From positions 1 to 40,241 of the forward strand of contig JAEWEV010000004.1 in assembly GCA_023389155.1 (NCBI GenBank): a stretch of DNA of 40,241 nt, given 5' to 3'. A program made the position numbers and the translations under genes. The stretch comes from Pseudomonadota bacterium (GTDB lineage: Bacteria > Pseudomonadota > Gammaproteobacteria > Burkholderiales > Burkholderiaceae_B). Shown one piece after another: positions 1 through 8,097 of the stretch. The notes under the pieces are model-generated. The model had not been told where the DNA came from. It did not search any database and saw nothing but the letters and a program-made list of their open reading frames with translations. The first letter of the stretch is position 1; every line of letters starts with the position of its first letter.

Positions 1-65
1 ATGCCAACCTTGCGACCAACCAGTCCCAGCCGATGAGCGGCAGGCGTAGGTGTCGTATTCGACAT
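1..65 (-). CDS. rplC: 50S ribosomal protein L3, N-terminal fragment (runs off the left edge)
   Basis: Only the first 21 codons are in the window. The minus strand reads Met-Ser-Asn-Thr-Thr followed by HRLGLVGRKVG, which is the conserved opening of bacterial L3, a 23S rRNA-binding protein needed early in 50S assembly. Two ATGs are adjacent (68-66 and 65-63). The GGAG at 75-72 stands 6 bases from the second and only 3 from the first, so I chose the second. L3 is normally the second gene of the S10 operon, directly after rpsJ. Here rpsJ lies at the other end of the window, also on the minus strand, so order and direction are kept but the genes are about 39.5 kb apart. Confidence 0.93.
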   Translation of the reverse strand, partial: MSNTTPTPAAHRLGLVGRKVG

Positions 66-79
66 CATTTTCTCCAATT

Positions 80-99
80 CCCAGCTACGATTGGCTGGG
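80..99 (-). promoter_or_regulatory. Leader hairpin upstream of rplC
   Basis: CCCAGC (80-85) and GCTGGG (94-99) form a perfect 6-bp stem with an 8-nt loop. It lies between the proposed rplC -10 box and the ribosome binding site at 75-72, so it would form at the very 5' end of the transcript. There is no T-run after it, so it is not a terminator. It could affect mRNA stability or translation. Confidence 0.4.
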
Positions 100-106
100 G
101 CTAAAT

Positions 107-134
107 TTAATATGATTCATCCGGTCAAACTCAA
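107..134 (-). promoter_or_regulatory. Putative sigma-70 promoter for rplC
   Basis: On the minus strand TTGAGT (134-129) and TATTAA (112-107) are separated by 16 bp. Each matches 4 of 6 consensus positions. Transcription would begin near 100, leaving a leader of about 35 nt before rplC. Its position fits the need to transcribe rplC independently of rpsJ. This is a prediction by eye. Confidence 0.45.
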
Positions 135-452
135 GACTGCAACGCATTGCCTTCCCGGACAACAATACCGATGCAATTGCCGCTCGCTGATTTTCCTGGC
201 TATTTTGAAGGTATCTTAAAAAGAGCCGCCCCCTTGAAAAACAGGCGCGGATAAAAGATGCGGTAAAAACAGGCTTTGACCCAGACATTCAAGGCACATA
301 CGCAGCATTTTTATGCCCGTTATGCGCCCGGAACCTGTCCATAAGCGGATAAAACAGTGAACCCAACTACAGTGGTTAGCCTTAGACTATAACATCGGGA
401 AGCCCGTTTGGCAAGGAAAGTTGCCCTAAATGTTCGGAAAAGCCACGCCGAA

Positions 453-2030
453 TCAATCGTTTATGTCAGAAATTTGCCACTCGCCCCTTGCGACAGCCAG
501 CGCATGCATGGATTCCCGCAGGGCCGGATACAGATTCTCGTATACCGAGAATAGTTTCCGGTAAGCCTGATGCGCCTCATCATTGGGTGTTGCGCGGCAG
601 ACAACGTGGGTCCAGCCTTTGTCTGCATCGGCTTCGCTTACCAGACCAAGCCCGACCGCGCCGAGCAGCGCGGCCCCCATGGCCGCCTCGACAGCCTCGA
701 CGATGGTATAGACAGCGTACCCGGTTACGTCAGCAATGATCTGCATCCACAAGTCTGAATTGACTGCGCCCCCAACCACGACCAGCCGGCTGTCGAGCGC
801 CTTCCTGCGTTCGCCCACGGCGCGCATGTTATGCCACAGGGCAAAGGCGATCCCTTCGATGACCGCCCGGTACAAGTGGGCTCGCGTATGGGTCAGGTTC
901 AGGCCGGCAAAGGTGCCGCTGGCGCGCGCGTCCCAGACCGGACTGCGTTCCCCCATCAGATACGGAAGAAAAATCAGTCCGTGCGCACCCGGTGGCAAAG
1001 GCGCAGCCTGGGCCTCCAGCAACGTGTAGACCGATACGCCCTGCGTTTTCGCCTGCGCCAGCTCGGCCTGGCAGAACTGCTCGACAAACCAGGTGATGGC
1101 TCCGCCCGCTGTGGCCGCCCCGCCAAACACATACCGCTGCTCACGTCCCCTGTAGACATAGGGCATGCACACCAGATCGCGACTGCTTTCGGCTTCCGTC
1201 TGCAGATAGCCCCAGCACATGCTGGTACCCAGCATGGCGACATGGTCCCCTGGCTTACGTACACCGCCGGCGAAAGTCGCGATAGCCGCGTCAATGCCGC
1301 CCAGCACAATGGGGATCCCCCGCTCCAGGCCAAGCAGCGACGCCTTGTCCTGGCTTATCGTACCAACCACGTCGCTACTGTCGATGAGTTTGGGCGGCAT
1401 TTTCTCCGGATCCAACCCGACCATCTCCATAGCCTCGGTCGACCAGGTATGGTGCTGCATGTCGTAGACACCGCCAATATTGCCGGCCGAACTATGGTCG
1501 ACTGCCAGCTCACCCGTCAGATAATGCGCGATCCAGCTATTGGGAGGAAGCAGCCACTTCGTTCGGGCCCAGATTTCCGGCTCATTGTTCTTCAGCCAGA
1601 GCATTTTGGTAAAACCATAGTAGCTATCGACGCCGTTTCCGGTGATCGCCAGCAGTTTTTCCAGATCCACCTCGCGAGCCAGCTGGTCCGTTTCCCTGGT
1701 CGCCCGCCGGTCCATCCAGATCAGGCACGGATATAGCGGCTGACAGTCCGCGTCCACGGGAATTCCCGCGCCGCCATACAGACTGCTGATGCACAGACCC
1801 GCAATCTGCTCTTCGCGGATGCCTTTTGTCCGCGCATCGGCGACACATTCGCGTACGCTTTGCAGGAAGGCGTCCAGCCAGACACGGGCATCCTGTTGGG
1901 CCCATAAAGCTCTGGGCGTATCCGGATGGTACGCCACGCTGGCCTGGGCCAGAAGGCGGCCGTCAATCCCGGCAATAAGTGCCTTGGTACTCTGGGTACC
2001 GATGTCTACACCAATAATATATTTGTCCAT
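453..2030 (-). CDS. FGGY-family carbohydrate kinase
   Basis: This is a 525-residue cytoplasmic sugar kinase of the FGGY family (xylulokinase, gluconokinase, ribulokinase, LsrK). It opens with the phosphate-binding segment DIGTQSTKA (residues 9-17). The likely catalytic base is Asp247 in GGIDAAIATFAGG. An adenine-site glycine-rich segment lies near 417-430 (VVVGGAVNSDLWMQI). Length is normal for the family. It is transcribed divergently from deoC across a 146-bp region with two DeoR-type operators, so it is probably co-regulated with the deoxyribose genes. The substrate cannot be told from sequence; a ketose or a lactone-derived acid is possible. The kinase-plus-importer layout resembles the lsr locus, but the aldolase here is DeoC and not LsrF. 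The start is the ATG at 2030, with a close AAGGA-type ribosome site. Confidence 0.85.
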   Translation of the reverse strand: MDKYIIGVDIGTQSTKALIAGIDGRLLAQASVAYHPDTPRALWAQQDARVWLDAFLQSVRECVADARTKGIREEQIAGLCISSLYGGAGIPVDADCQPLYPCLIWMDRRATRETDQLAREVDLEKLLAITGNGVDSYYGFTKMLWLKNNEPEIWARTKWLLPPNSWIAHYLTGELAVDHSSAGNIGGVYDMQHHTWSTEAMEMVGLDPEKMPPKLIDSSDVVGTISQDKASLLGLERGIPIVLGGIDAAIATFAGGVRKPGDHVAMLGTSMCWGYLQTEAESSRDLVCMPYVYRGREQRYVFGGAATAGGAITWFVEQFCQAELAQAKTQGVSVYTLLEAQAAPLPPGAHGLIFLPYLMGERSPVWDARASGTFAGLNLTHTRAHLYRAVIEGIAFALWHNMRAVGERRKALDSRLVVVGGAVNSDLWMQIIADVTGYAVYTIVEAVEAAMGAALLGAVGLGLVSEADADKGWTHVVCRATPNDEAHQAYRKLFSVYENLYPALRESMHALAVARGEWQISDIND

Positions 2031-2099
2031 GATCCTTCTTGCAAAAGCGCTGCTGTTGTCTCGTTGAAAAACGTGGCGAGAACTGTCAAAAAATCCAGT

Positions 2100-2115
2100 T
2101 GTTATAAAATTAACA
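2100..2115. promoter_or_regulatory. DeoR-type operator 1
   Basis: The sequence TGTTATAAAATTAACA is an inverted repeat TGTTA-N6-TAACA. It shares both arms with the E. coli DeoR operator (TGTTAGAATTCTAACA, established knowledge). It lies in the divergent promoter region between the FGGY kinase and deoC, and is the likely target of the DeoR-family regulator encoded at 11885-12589. Confidence 0.7.
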
Positions 2116-2119
2116 TTCT

Positions 2120-2135
2120 TGTTAGAATATTAACA
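2120..2135. promoter_or_regulatory. DeoR-type operator 2
   Basis: TGTTAGAATATTAACA matches the E. coli deo operator at 14 of 16 positions. The arms extend to TTGTTA/TAACAA (2119-2136). Its centre is 20 bp from that of operator 1, about two helical turns, so two repressor units could bind on the same face. It is about 40 bp upstream of the deoC start. Confidence 0.75.
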
Positions 2136-2176
2136 ACACCATCAGAAATAATGCTTATCCCTGCAGGAGACATCTC

Positions 2177-3169
2177 GTGAGTCCCCAAAACAAACCCGCT
2201 GCCTCCACTGGCGAGCGGCCCCCGGTTGCACGCAACGAAATTATGCCACTGGATTTGGCGCTGGTCGAAAGCCAGCGCGCCAATCTGAGCGCCATCGAAA
2301 GACGCATTGCTTCGCTGCCCGGCCGTCGTACGGTCAAAAAGGAAGCCCAGGCCGCCTGGCTGCTCAAGGCCGTCAGTTGCATTGATCTGACCACGCTCAA
2401 TGGCGATGATACACCGGAGCGCGTGCGTCGTCTGTGCGCCAAGGCCGCCCAACCCGTGCGTCAGGATCTGCTTGACGCCATGGGTTTCACGCTTCCCCTG
2501 ACCACCGGTGCAGTTTGCGTGTATCACCGTTACGTCAGCACTGCGGTTCAGGCGCTTGACCACACTCACATTCCCGTCGCTGCCGTCTCTACCGGCTTTC
2601 CCGCAGGCCTGTCACCCCATGAACTGAAGCTGAAGGAAATTGCCGCCTCGGTCACCGCGGGCGCCAGTGAAATTGATATCGTCATTACCCGGGAGCATGT
2701 GCTCACAGGTAACTGGCAGGCACTGTATCAGGAAATGTGCGAATACCGGCAGGCTTGCGGCAATGCCCATGTCAAAGCCATTCTGGCTACCGGAGACATC
2801 AAAACCCTGCGCAATGTGGCGCGAGCCTCCATGGTCTGCATGATGGCAGGCGCCGATTTCATCAAGACCTCGACCGGCAAGGAAGGCGTCAATGCCACCC
2901 TGCCTGTTTCGCTTGTGATGCTGCGCGCCATCCGCGCCTTCCATGAGCTGACAGGTTTCCAGGTTGGTTATAAGCCCGCCGGCGGTGTCTCTACTGCCAA
3001 AGATGCGATCAATTACCTGATTCTGATGAATGAAGAACTTGGCCGCCGCTGGCTGGAGCCCGATCTGTTCCGCTTTGGCGCGTCCAGCCTGCTGGCCGAT
3101 ATTGAACGTCAGCTTGAACATTTCGTGACCGGCCGCTATTCGGCCACCAACCGCCACCCAATGGGTTAA
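2177..3169 (+). CDS. deoC: Deoxyribose-phosphate aldolase
   Basis: DERA cleaves 2-deoxyribose-5-phosphate to glyceraldehyde-3-phosphate and acetaldehyde. The Schiff-base lysine is Lys230 in DFIKTSTGKEGVNAT, and the second active-site lysine is Lys266 in YKPAGGVSTAKDA. EIDIVI (about residues 165-170) supplies the conserved Asp. At 330 residues it is of the longer DERA type; E. coli DeoC is about 259. The start is GTG at 2177, set by GGAG at 2166-2169 seven bases upstream. It is the first gene of the plus-strand operon: the aldehyde dehydrogenase begins 4 bases after its stop. LsrF-type aldolases are a less likely alternative, because the DERA TSTGK motif is intact. Confidence 0.95.
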   Translation: MSPQNKPAASTGERPPVARNEIMPLDLALVESQRANLSAIERRIASLPGRRTVKKEAQAAWLLKAVSCIDLTTLNGDDTPERVRRLCAKAAQPVRQDLLDAMGFTLPLTTGAVCVYHRYVSTAVQALDHTHIPVAAVSTGFPAGLSPHELKLKEIAASVTAGASEIDIVITREHVLTGNWQALYQEMCEYRQACGNAHVKAILATGDIKTLRNVARASMVCMMAGADFIKTSTGKEGVNATLPVSLVMLRAIRAFHELTGFQVGYKPAGGVSTAKDAINYLILMNEELGRRWLEPDLFRFGASSLLADIERQLEHFVTGRYSATNRHPMG

Positions 3170-3173
3170 CGCC

Positions 3174-5564
3174 ATGAATGTCACCGATTACTTTATGACC
3201 ATGCAATACGGTACCGCCCCCGAAAGCGACAGCGCCGCCCGCCAGTGGCTGGCGTCCCACGAATCGCGTTTTACCCATTTCATCGCCGGACAGTTCACCA
3301 GGCCCGGCGATCAGACCACATTCGACACACTTGAACCAGCAAGCGGCAAGGTACTGGCAATGCTTACCCAGGCGAGTCAGGACGATGTGGACGCAGCGGT
3401 GAAAGCGGCCCGCAAGGCACAGAAGAGCTGGCAGAACATGGGCGGTCATGGCCGTGCCCGGCACCTGTATAGTCTGGCCCGCATGCTGCAAAAGCACAGT
3501 CGCTTGTTTGCCGTGCTCGAGTCGCTCGACAACGGTAAGCCCATCCGCGAATCACGCGATCTGGATGTCCCGCTGGCCTCCCGTCATTTTCTGTACCATG
3601 CCGGTCTGGCGCAGTTGCAGGATACCGAGATGGCTCAGTGGCAGCCGTATGGTGTGGTCGGCCAGATCATCCCCTGGAATTTCCCCTTGCTGATGCTGGC
3701 ATGGAAAGTGGCACCGGCCCTCGCAAGCGGCAATACGGTGGTGCTCAAGCCAGCCGAATTCACCTCTCTTACTGCCCTGCTGTTTGCCGAACTGGCCGCA
3801 AGAACATTGCCAGCCGGGGTACTGAATGTGGTAACAGGCGATGGCGCCGCAGGCGAATACCTGGTCGGTCATACCGATGTGGATAAAATCGCCTTTACCG
3901 GTTCCACCGAGGTGGGACGCCTGATCCGGCGCCAGACTGCAGGGTCCGGCAAGGGCCTTACCCTGGAGCTGGGCGGCAAGTCGCCCTTTATTATTTTTGA
4001 TGACGCCGATATCGACAGCGCCATTGAAGGTATTGTGGATGCCATCTGGTTCAATCAGGGTCAGGTCTGCTGCGCCGGTTCGCGACTGCTGGTGCAGGAA
4101 AGCATCGCACCACGCCTGCACGCCCGCCTGCGCGAGCGCATGAAAACCCTGCGTGTAGGCCCGTCACTGGACAAGAACATCGATATGTCCGCCATCATTG
4201 ACGAGTCCCAGTTAAAGCGAATCCGCAAGCTGGTCACCGATGGCATCAGCCAGGGCGGCAAGTTGTGGCAGCCGGATACCCCGCTGCCCGACAAGGGCGC
4301 CTACTATCCGCCGACCCTCATTACGGGCGTTCATCCGGCTTCGACACTGGCGCAGGAAGAAATTTTCGGCCCGGTACTGGTCAGCATGACCTTTCGCACG
4401 CCGCAGGAAGCGGTGGAACTGGCCAACAATACCCGCTACGGTCTGGCCGCCAGCCTCTGGAGCGAGAACATCAATCTGGCACTGGACATCGCACCGAAAC
4501 TTCGTTGCGGCGTGGTATGGATCAATGCCAGCAACCTTTTCGATGCATCTGTCGGTTTTGGCGGCGTGCGGGAATCGGGTTACGGGCGTGAAGGCGGACT
4601 CGAAGGCATCTACGAATATCTTAAGCCAGTCTCATGGGCTGCCGCCCCCATCCTCAAACCCGCCCGCAAGCACTCGGCGGCGGCCACGACGCCTGCCGGC
4701 AGCAGTTTCGATATGCCCGGCATCGACCGTACCGCCAAGCTGTATATTGGCGGCAAACAGGTTCGCCCGGACGGCGGCGCCAGTATTGCCGTGGCCGACA
4801 GTGAAGGCCGGATTGCCGGCGAAGCGGCGCGGGGCAGCCGCAAGGACATCCGCAATGCCGTGAGTGCTGCCCGCAAGGCAACCGGCTGGCAGAATGCCAC
4901 GACGTTCAACCGCTCCCAGGTCCTTTACTATCTGGCAGAAAATCTCTCGTACCGCGCCGACGAACTGACACAGCGCCTGGTCAGCCTGACCGGAATGGAA
5001 AAAAAGGAAGCTGTCCGGGAATTCGAGCTTGGGCTGGAACGTCTGTTTACCTTTGCCGCCTGGGCCGACAAGTACGATGGCCGCGTCCATACCCCGCCGC
5101 TGCGTGGCGTGGCGCTGGCGGTCAATGAACCCATCGGGGTAATCGGCATCGTCTGCCCGGACGAATCGCCATGGCTCTCCATGATTTCCCTGATTGCCGC
5201 CGCCATGGCGATGGGCAATAGTCTTGTTGTTGTGCCTGGACACCGCGCCGCACTGCTGGCGACCGATCTGTACCAGGTACTGGAAACCTCGGACGTGCCC
5301 GCCGGTGTAGTCAATATAGTGACGGGTGACAGCCTGGAACTGGCCGCCGTACTGGCCGATCACGATGACGTGGACAGCGTCTGGGCCTTTGGTACGGCAG
5401 ATCTGCTGCAAGCCGTGCAGCAACGATCAACGGGTAACCTGAAACGCACTTTTGGTAACGACGGCAAAGCGATTGACTGGCAACAGTGGACCGCGGCCGA
5501 GATCCAGCTATTGCTGCGTCAGGCGACCCAGATAAAGAATATCTGGATTCCCTACGGCGACTGA
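3174..5564 (+). CDS. Two-domain ALDH16-like aldehyde dehydrogenase
   Basis: This is a 796-residue protein with a complete NAD-dependent aldehyde dehydrogenase domain (about 25-490) followed by a second, shorter ALDH-like domain (about 525-790). In the first domain the general base is Glu265 (LELGGKS) and the nucleophile is Cys299 in FNQGQVCCAGSR. The second domain keeps ALDH-like segments (EPIGVIGIVCPDESP) but has no GQxCxAxxR motif, so it is presumably non-catalytic. This architecture matches the ALDH16 family, which includes human ALDH16A1 and bacterial homologues. Placed directly after deoC, it most likely oxidises the acetaldehyde released by the aldolase. Oxidation of another aldehyde, such as deoxyribose itself, cannot be excluded. 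Confidence 0.88.
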   Translation: MNVTDYFMTMQYGTAPESDSAARQWLASHESRFTHFIAGQFTRPGDQTTFDTLEPASGKVLAMLTQASQDDVDAAVKAARKAQKSWQNMGGHGRARHLYSLARMLQKHSRLFAVLESLDNGKPIRESRDLDVPLASRHFLYHAGLAQLQDTEMAQWQPYGVVGQIIPWNFPLLMLAWKVAPALASGNTVVLKPAEFTSLTALLFAELAARTLPAGVLNVVTGDGAAGEYLVGHTDVDKIAFTGSTEVGRLIRRQTAGSGKGLTLELGGKSPFIIFDDADIDSAIEGIVDAIWFNQGQVCCAGSRLLVQESIAPRLHARLRERMKTLRVGPSLDKNIDMSAIIDESQLKRIRKLVTDGISQGGKLWQPDTPLPDKGAYYPPTLITGVHPASTLAQEEIFGPVLVSMTFRTPQEAVELANNTRYGLAASLWSENINLALDIAPKLRCGVVWINASNLFDASVGFGGVRESGYGREGGLEGIYEYLKPVSWAAAPILKPARKHSAAATTPAGSSFDMPGIDRTAKLYIGGKQVRPDGGASIAVADSEGRIAGEAARGSRKDIRNAVSAARKATGWQNATTFNRSQVLYYLAENLSYRADELTQRLVSLTGMEKKEAVREFELGLERLFTFAAWADKYDGRVHTPPLRGVALAVNEPIGVIGIVCPDESPWLSMISLIAAAMAMGNSLVVVPGHRAALLATDLYQVLETSDVPAGVVNIVTGDSLELAAVLADHDDVDSVWAFGTADLLQAVQQRSTGNLKRTFGNDGKAIDWQQWTAAEIQLLLRQATQIKNIWIPYGD

Positions 5565-5594
5565 TTATAATACCGGCCTGAACAAGGACAGCCA

Positions 5595-6050
5595 ATGCTT
5601 AAGAACATAGATCCACTGCTGAACGCTGATGTACTGCATGCTCTGCGCTCCATGGGCCACGGTGATGAACTCATCATCAGTGATGCGCATTTTCCGTCGG
5701 ACTCCATTGCCCGCCAGACCAGTATCGGCAAACTGTTGCGCATCGACGCCAGTGCTGACCAGGTCGCCCGCGCCATCCTGTCGGTCATGGTGCTGGACAG
5801 TTTCGTGCCCGATCCGGCCCTGCGTATGGAAGTCGCGGACAACCCCGAGCATATCCCTGAAGTCCAGCAGGACGTGCAGGCACTGCTGCCGGATGGACTG
5901 CAGCTGGCCCCTATCGAACGCCATGCGTTCTATGAACGGGCGCGCCAGGCCTATTGCGTGATAGTGAGCGCCGATACCCGCAGCTATGGGTGCTTTATCC
6001 TCAAAAAAGGCGTGCTCAATCCCACCCAGACCAACCGCCAGTCTTCCTGA
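5595..6050 (+). CDS. FucU/RbsD-family sugar mutarotase
   Basis: This 151-residue protein belongs to the RbsD/FucU family, which interconverts cyclic forms of sugars before kinase action. MLKNIDPLL, MGHGDELIISDAHFP and the C-terminal YGCFILKKG resemble FucU more than RbsD. The His in GHGDE (residue 22) is the conserved catalytic-type residue. AAGGA six bases before the ATG supports the start. It sits between the aldehyde dehydrogenase and the PfkB kinase, so it probably supplies the anomer used by that kinase. The sugar is inferred from context only; 2-deoxyribose is the best guess. Confidence 0.85.
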   Translation: MLKNIDPLLNADVLHALRSMGHGDELIISDAHFPSDSIARQTSIGKLLRIDASADQVARAILSVMVLDSFVPDPALRMEVADNPEHIPEVQQDVQALLPDGLQLAPIERHAFYERARQAYCVIVSADTRSYGCFILKKGVLNPTQTNRQSS

Positions 6051-6074
6051 CGCTTCACCCACGTTTCTGCAGAT

Positions 6075-7010
6075 ATGAGCCAATCACGTCCACGTATTGT
6101 CATTGTCGGTATCTATGTTGCCGATCTGTTGTTCAAGGCCCCGCGCATGCCGGTCATCGGTGAAACCCTGCTGGGCAGCCACTTTGCCCTGGGGCCAGGT
6201 GGCAAGGGGTCCAACCAGGCAGTGGCTGCGGCCAGAGCTGGCGCCGAAGTCTATTTCTTCACCCGGCTGGGCAATGATGCCTTTGCCGCGAATGCCCGCC
6301 AGACCTGGCAGGAAGCCGGCGTGATATCGCGCGCCTCCCTGCATGACGAGCTGACCACCGGTGCCGCCCATATTTTTGTTGAAGACGAGACCGGCCGCAA
6401 CGCCATCATCGTCTATGCGGGCGCCGCTGCCCATATGGTGCCGGCCGACCTGGACGCCATTGAAGACGACATCGCCGGCGCACAGATCTTTGTTACCCAG
6501 CTGGAACAGCCGCTGGATGTTGCCCTGCACGGCTTACGCCTGGCCCGCAAACACGGCGTCACGACCATTTTCAATCCCGCCCCCGCAGCCACCCTGCCCG
6601 ACGACATTTTCCCTCTGTGCGACTGGATAACGCCCAACGAAACCGAAGCGAGTCTGCTTACAGGACTGCCCGTCACCAGCCTGGAAGAGGCGCGCACTGC
6701 GGCAGCGCAACTGCTGGCCAAAGGCGTCAAAAACGTGGTCATTACGCTGGGTGAACAGGGTTCCCTGCTGCACACGGCAGACCAGAGCGTACATATTCCT
6801 CCCTTTCACGCAGGAAAATGCATCGATACCGCCGGCGCCGGCGACGGATTTACCGCGGGCCTGGCCACCGCGCTGGCTGAAGGACAGCCGCCCGAGACCG
6901 CCTTGCGGTTTGCATCGGCTCTGGCCGGCATTTCCGTCACCCGCAGTGGTACTGCGGCCTCCATGCCCGATCGCGGGCAAATCGATGCCCTGCTTCTTTC
7001 CGGAATCTGA
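6075..7010 (+). CDS. PfkB-family pentose kinase, probable deoxyribokinase
   Basis: This is a 311-residue ribokinase-type enzyme. The signature GGKGSNQAVAAARAGA is at about 42-57, and the anion-hole and catalytic-base motif DTAGAGDGF is at 251-259 with Asp257 as the base. The ADP-site region TPNETEASLL is near 186-195. The segment GIYVADLL replaces the GSINADHI of E. coli RbsK. The ribose-contacting Asp is kept (Asp17), but the Asn two residues before it is Val15, which argues against plain ribose. With deoC in the same operon, phosphorylation of 2-deoxyribose to its 5-phosphate (DeoK activity) is the most economical role. A ribokinase remains possible. The downstream permease starts three bases after the stop. 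Confidence 0.8.
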   Translation: MSQSRPRIVIVGIYVADLLFKAPRMPVIGETLLGSHFALGPGGKGSNQAVAAARAGAEVYFFTRLGNDAFAANARQTWQEAGVISRASLHDELTTGAAHIFVEDETGRNAIIVYAGAAAHMVPADLDAIEDDIAGAQIFVTQLEQPLDVALHGLRLARKHGVTTIFNPAPAATLPDDIFPLCDWITPNETEASLLTGLPVTSLEEARTAAAQLLAKGVKNVVITLGEQGSLLHTADQSVHIPPFHAGKCIDTAGAGDGFTAGLATALAEGQPPETALRFASALAGISVTRSGTAASMPDRGQIDALLLSGI

Positions 7011-7013
7011 GCC

Positions 7014-8015
7014 ATGCGCACTCCTGTCAACGACCGGCAACTGACCTTTCTTCTGGTAATCAATATCGTGATTGTGATTGCCGGCTATTTTCTGTCATCA
7101 GGCGGAGATTTTGTCAGCGTATTCAACCTGCAATCCATGGCCATGCAACTGCCGCAAATGGCACTGCTGGCCATGGCGATGATGCTGTCCATGATTTCCG
7201 GCAATGGCGGTATCGACCTGTCGGGCATCGCACTGGCCAACCTGGCCGGCGTGATCGGTGCCATATTGCTGCCGCAATGGATAGACGCCGACGCCGCGCC
7301 CTGGCTGTTCACCTTTTCCTTCGTAGGCCTGATGCTTTGCGTGGGTCTGCTGGGCGGACTGCTCAACGGGATTATTATTGCCCGGTTCAACCTGACACCG
7401 ATTCTGACGACGCTGGGCACACAACTGGTCTTTACCGGTATTGCCACCGTGCTGTCCAACGGTTCATCGGTCAACCTGCCCTATATCGAACCCCTGTCTG
7501 CCATCGGCAATGACAATGTGCTGGGTATCCCGATTGCCTTCTATATTTTCGTGGCAGTCGTGCTGTTTCTGGGCTGGCTGCTCAAGCGTACCCCCTTCGG
7601 CCTGCGGCTGTACATGCTGGGAACCAACCCCAAGGCAGCGTATTATGCCGGTATTCCACGACAGACCATGCTGATCTGCACCTATACCATGTGCGGACTG
7701 CTGGCCTCCTGCTCGGGACTGATTTCCGCCAGCCAGGCTGCCAGCGCCAGCGCCAAATACGGCGATTCCTATCTGCTGATTGCGATCCTGATTGCCGTCA
7801 TGGGCGGAGTCAATCCCGCGGGCGGATACGGGCGCGTCATCTGTGTATTTTTTGCGGCGACCGCCCTGCAACTGCTCTCGAGCATGTTCAATCTGGTCGG
7901 CGTATCTGAATTTGCCGGCAACTGTATCTGGGGCCTGCTGCTGCTTTTTTTCCTGGCCTATTCCAGGCAGGAGCTCAAGCTCAAGGTCAAACGCCGACAG
8001 GCCCTCAAAGCCTGA
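7014..8015 (+). CDS. Sugar ABC transporter permease (RbsC/LsrC family)
   Basis: This 333-residue polytopic membrane protein is of the CUT2 sugar permease family, with about nine or ten hydrophobic segments. The family loop GNGGIDLSGIALANLAG (about 63-79), with its Asp-Leu-Ser, is present. EAA-like contacts to the ATPase probably lie in the LKRTPFGLRLYMLGTNPKAA loop (about 190-209). It is one of two different permeases in this operon; CUT2 systems with two permeases, as in Lsr (AI-2), form heterodimers. It begins three bases after the kinase stop and so is translationally coupled to it. Confidence 0.9.
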   Translation: MRTPVNDRQLTFLLVINIVIVIAGYFLSSGGDFVSVFNLQSMAMQLPQMALLAMAMMLSMISGNGGIDLSGIALANLAGVIGAILLPQWIDADAAPWLFTFSFVGLMLCVGLLGGLLNGIIIARFNLTPILTTLGTQLVFTGIATVLSNGSSVNLPYIEPLSAIGNDNVLGIPIAFYIFVAVVLFLGWLLKRTPFGLRLYMLGTNPKAAYYAGIPRQTMLICTYTMCGLLASCSGLISASQAASASAKYGDSYLLIAILIAVMGGVNPAGGYGRVICVFFAATALQLLSSMFNLVGVSEFAGNCIWGLLLLFFLAYSRQELKLKVKRRQALKA

Positions 8016-8097
8016 GGCAGAAAAGAGGATTACGATTGATCTGCACCGCCCCATCCGGTTCCGATCACTGTCCGTTGATGGGATTTTGGAGACACGC

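Larger units (their letters stand above)
66..452. other. Intergenic region upstream of rplC
   Basis: No convincing gene lies between the FGGY kinase stop and the rplC start. The stretch holds the proposed rplC promoter and leader hairpin near 80-134, and a 5-bp stem (GGCAA at 410-414 with TTGCC at 421-425) just beyond the kinase stop. That stem has no T-run, so it is not a clear terminator. A 67-codon minus-strand reading frame at 85-288 overlaps the proposed promoter and resembles nothing I recognise. Confidence 0.6.

Noticed and set aside
85..288. 67-codon minus-strand reading frame before rplC
   Set aside because: It overlaps the proposed rplC promoter and leader, has no recognisable domain and no clear ribosome site.
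831..1736. Long plus-strand open frame of about 300 codons
   Set aside because: It lies wholly antisense to the FGGY kinase, whose family motifs are unambiguous; the translated product is His/Gln/Arg-rich as expected of an antisense shadow.
2084..2089. Perfect minus-strand TTGACA as -35 box for the FGGY kinase
   Set aside because: No -10-like hexamer lies 16-18 bases downstream, and the resulting leader would be too short.
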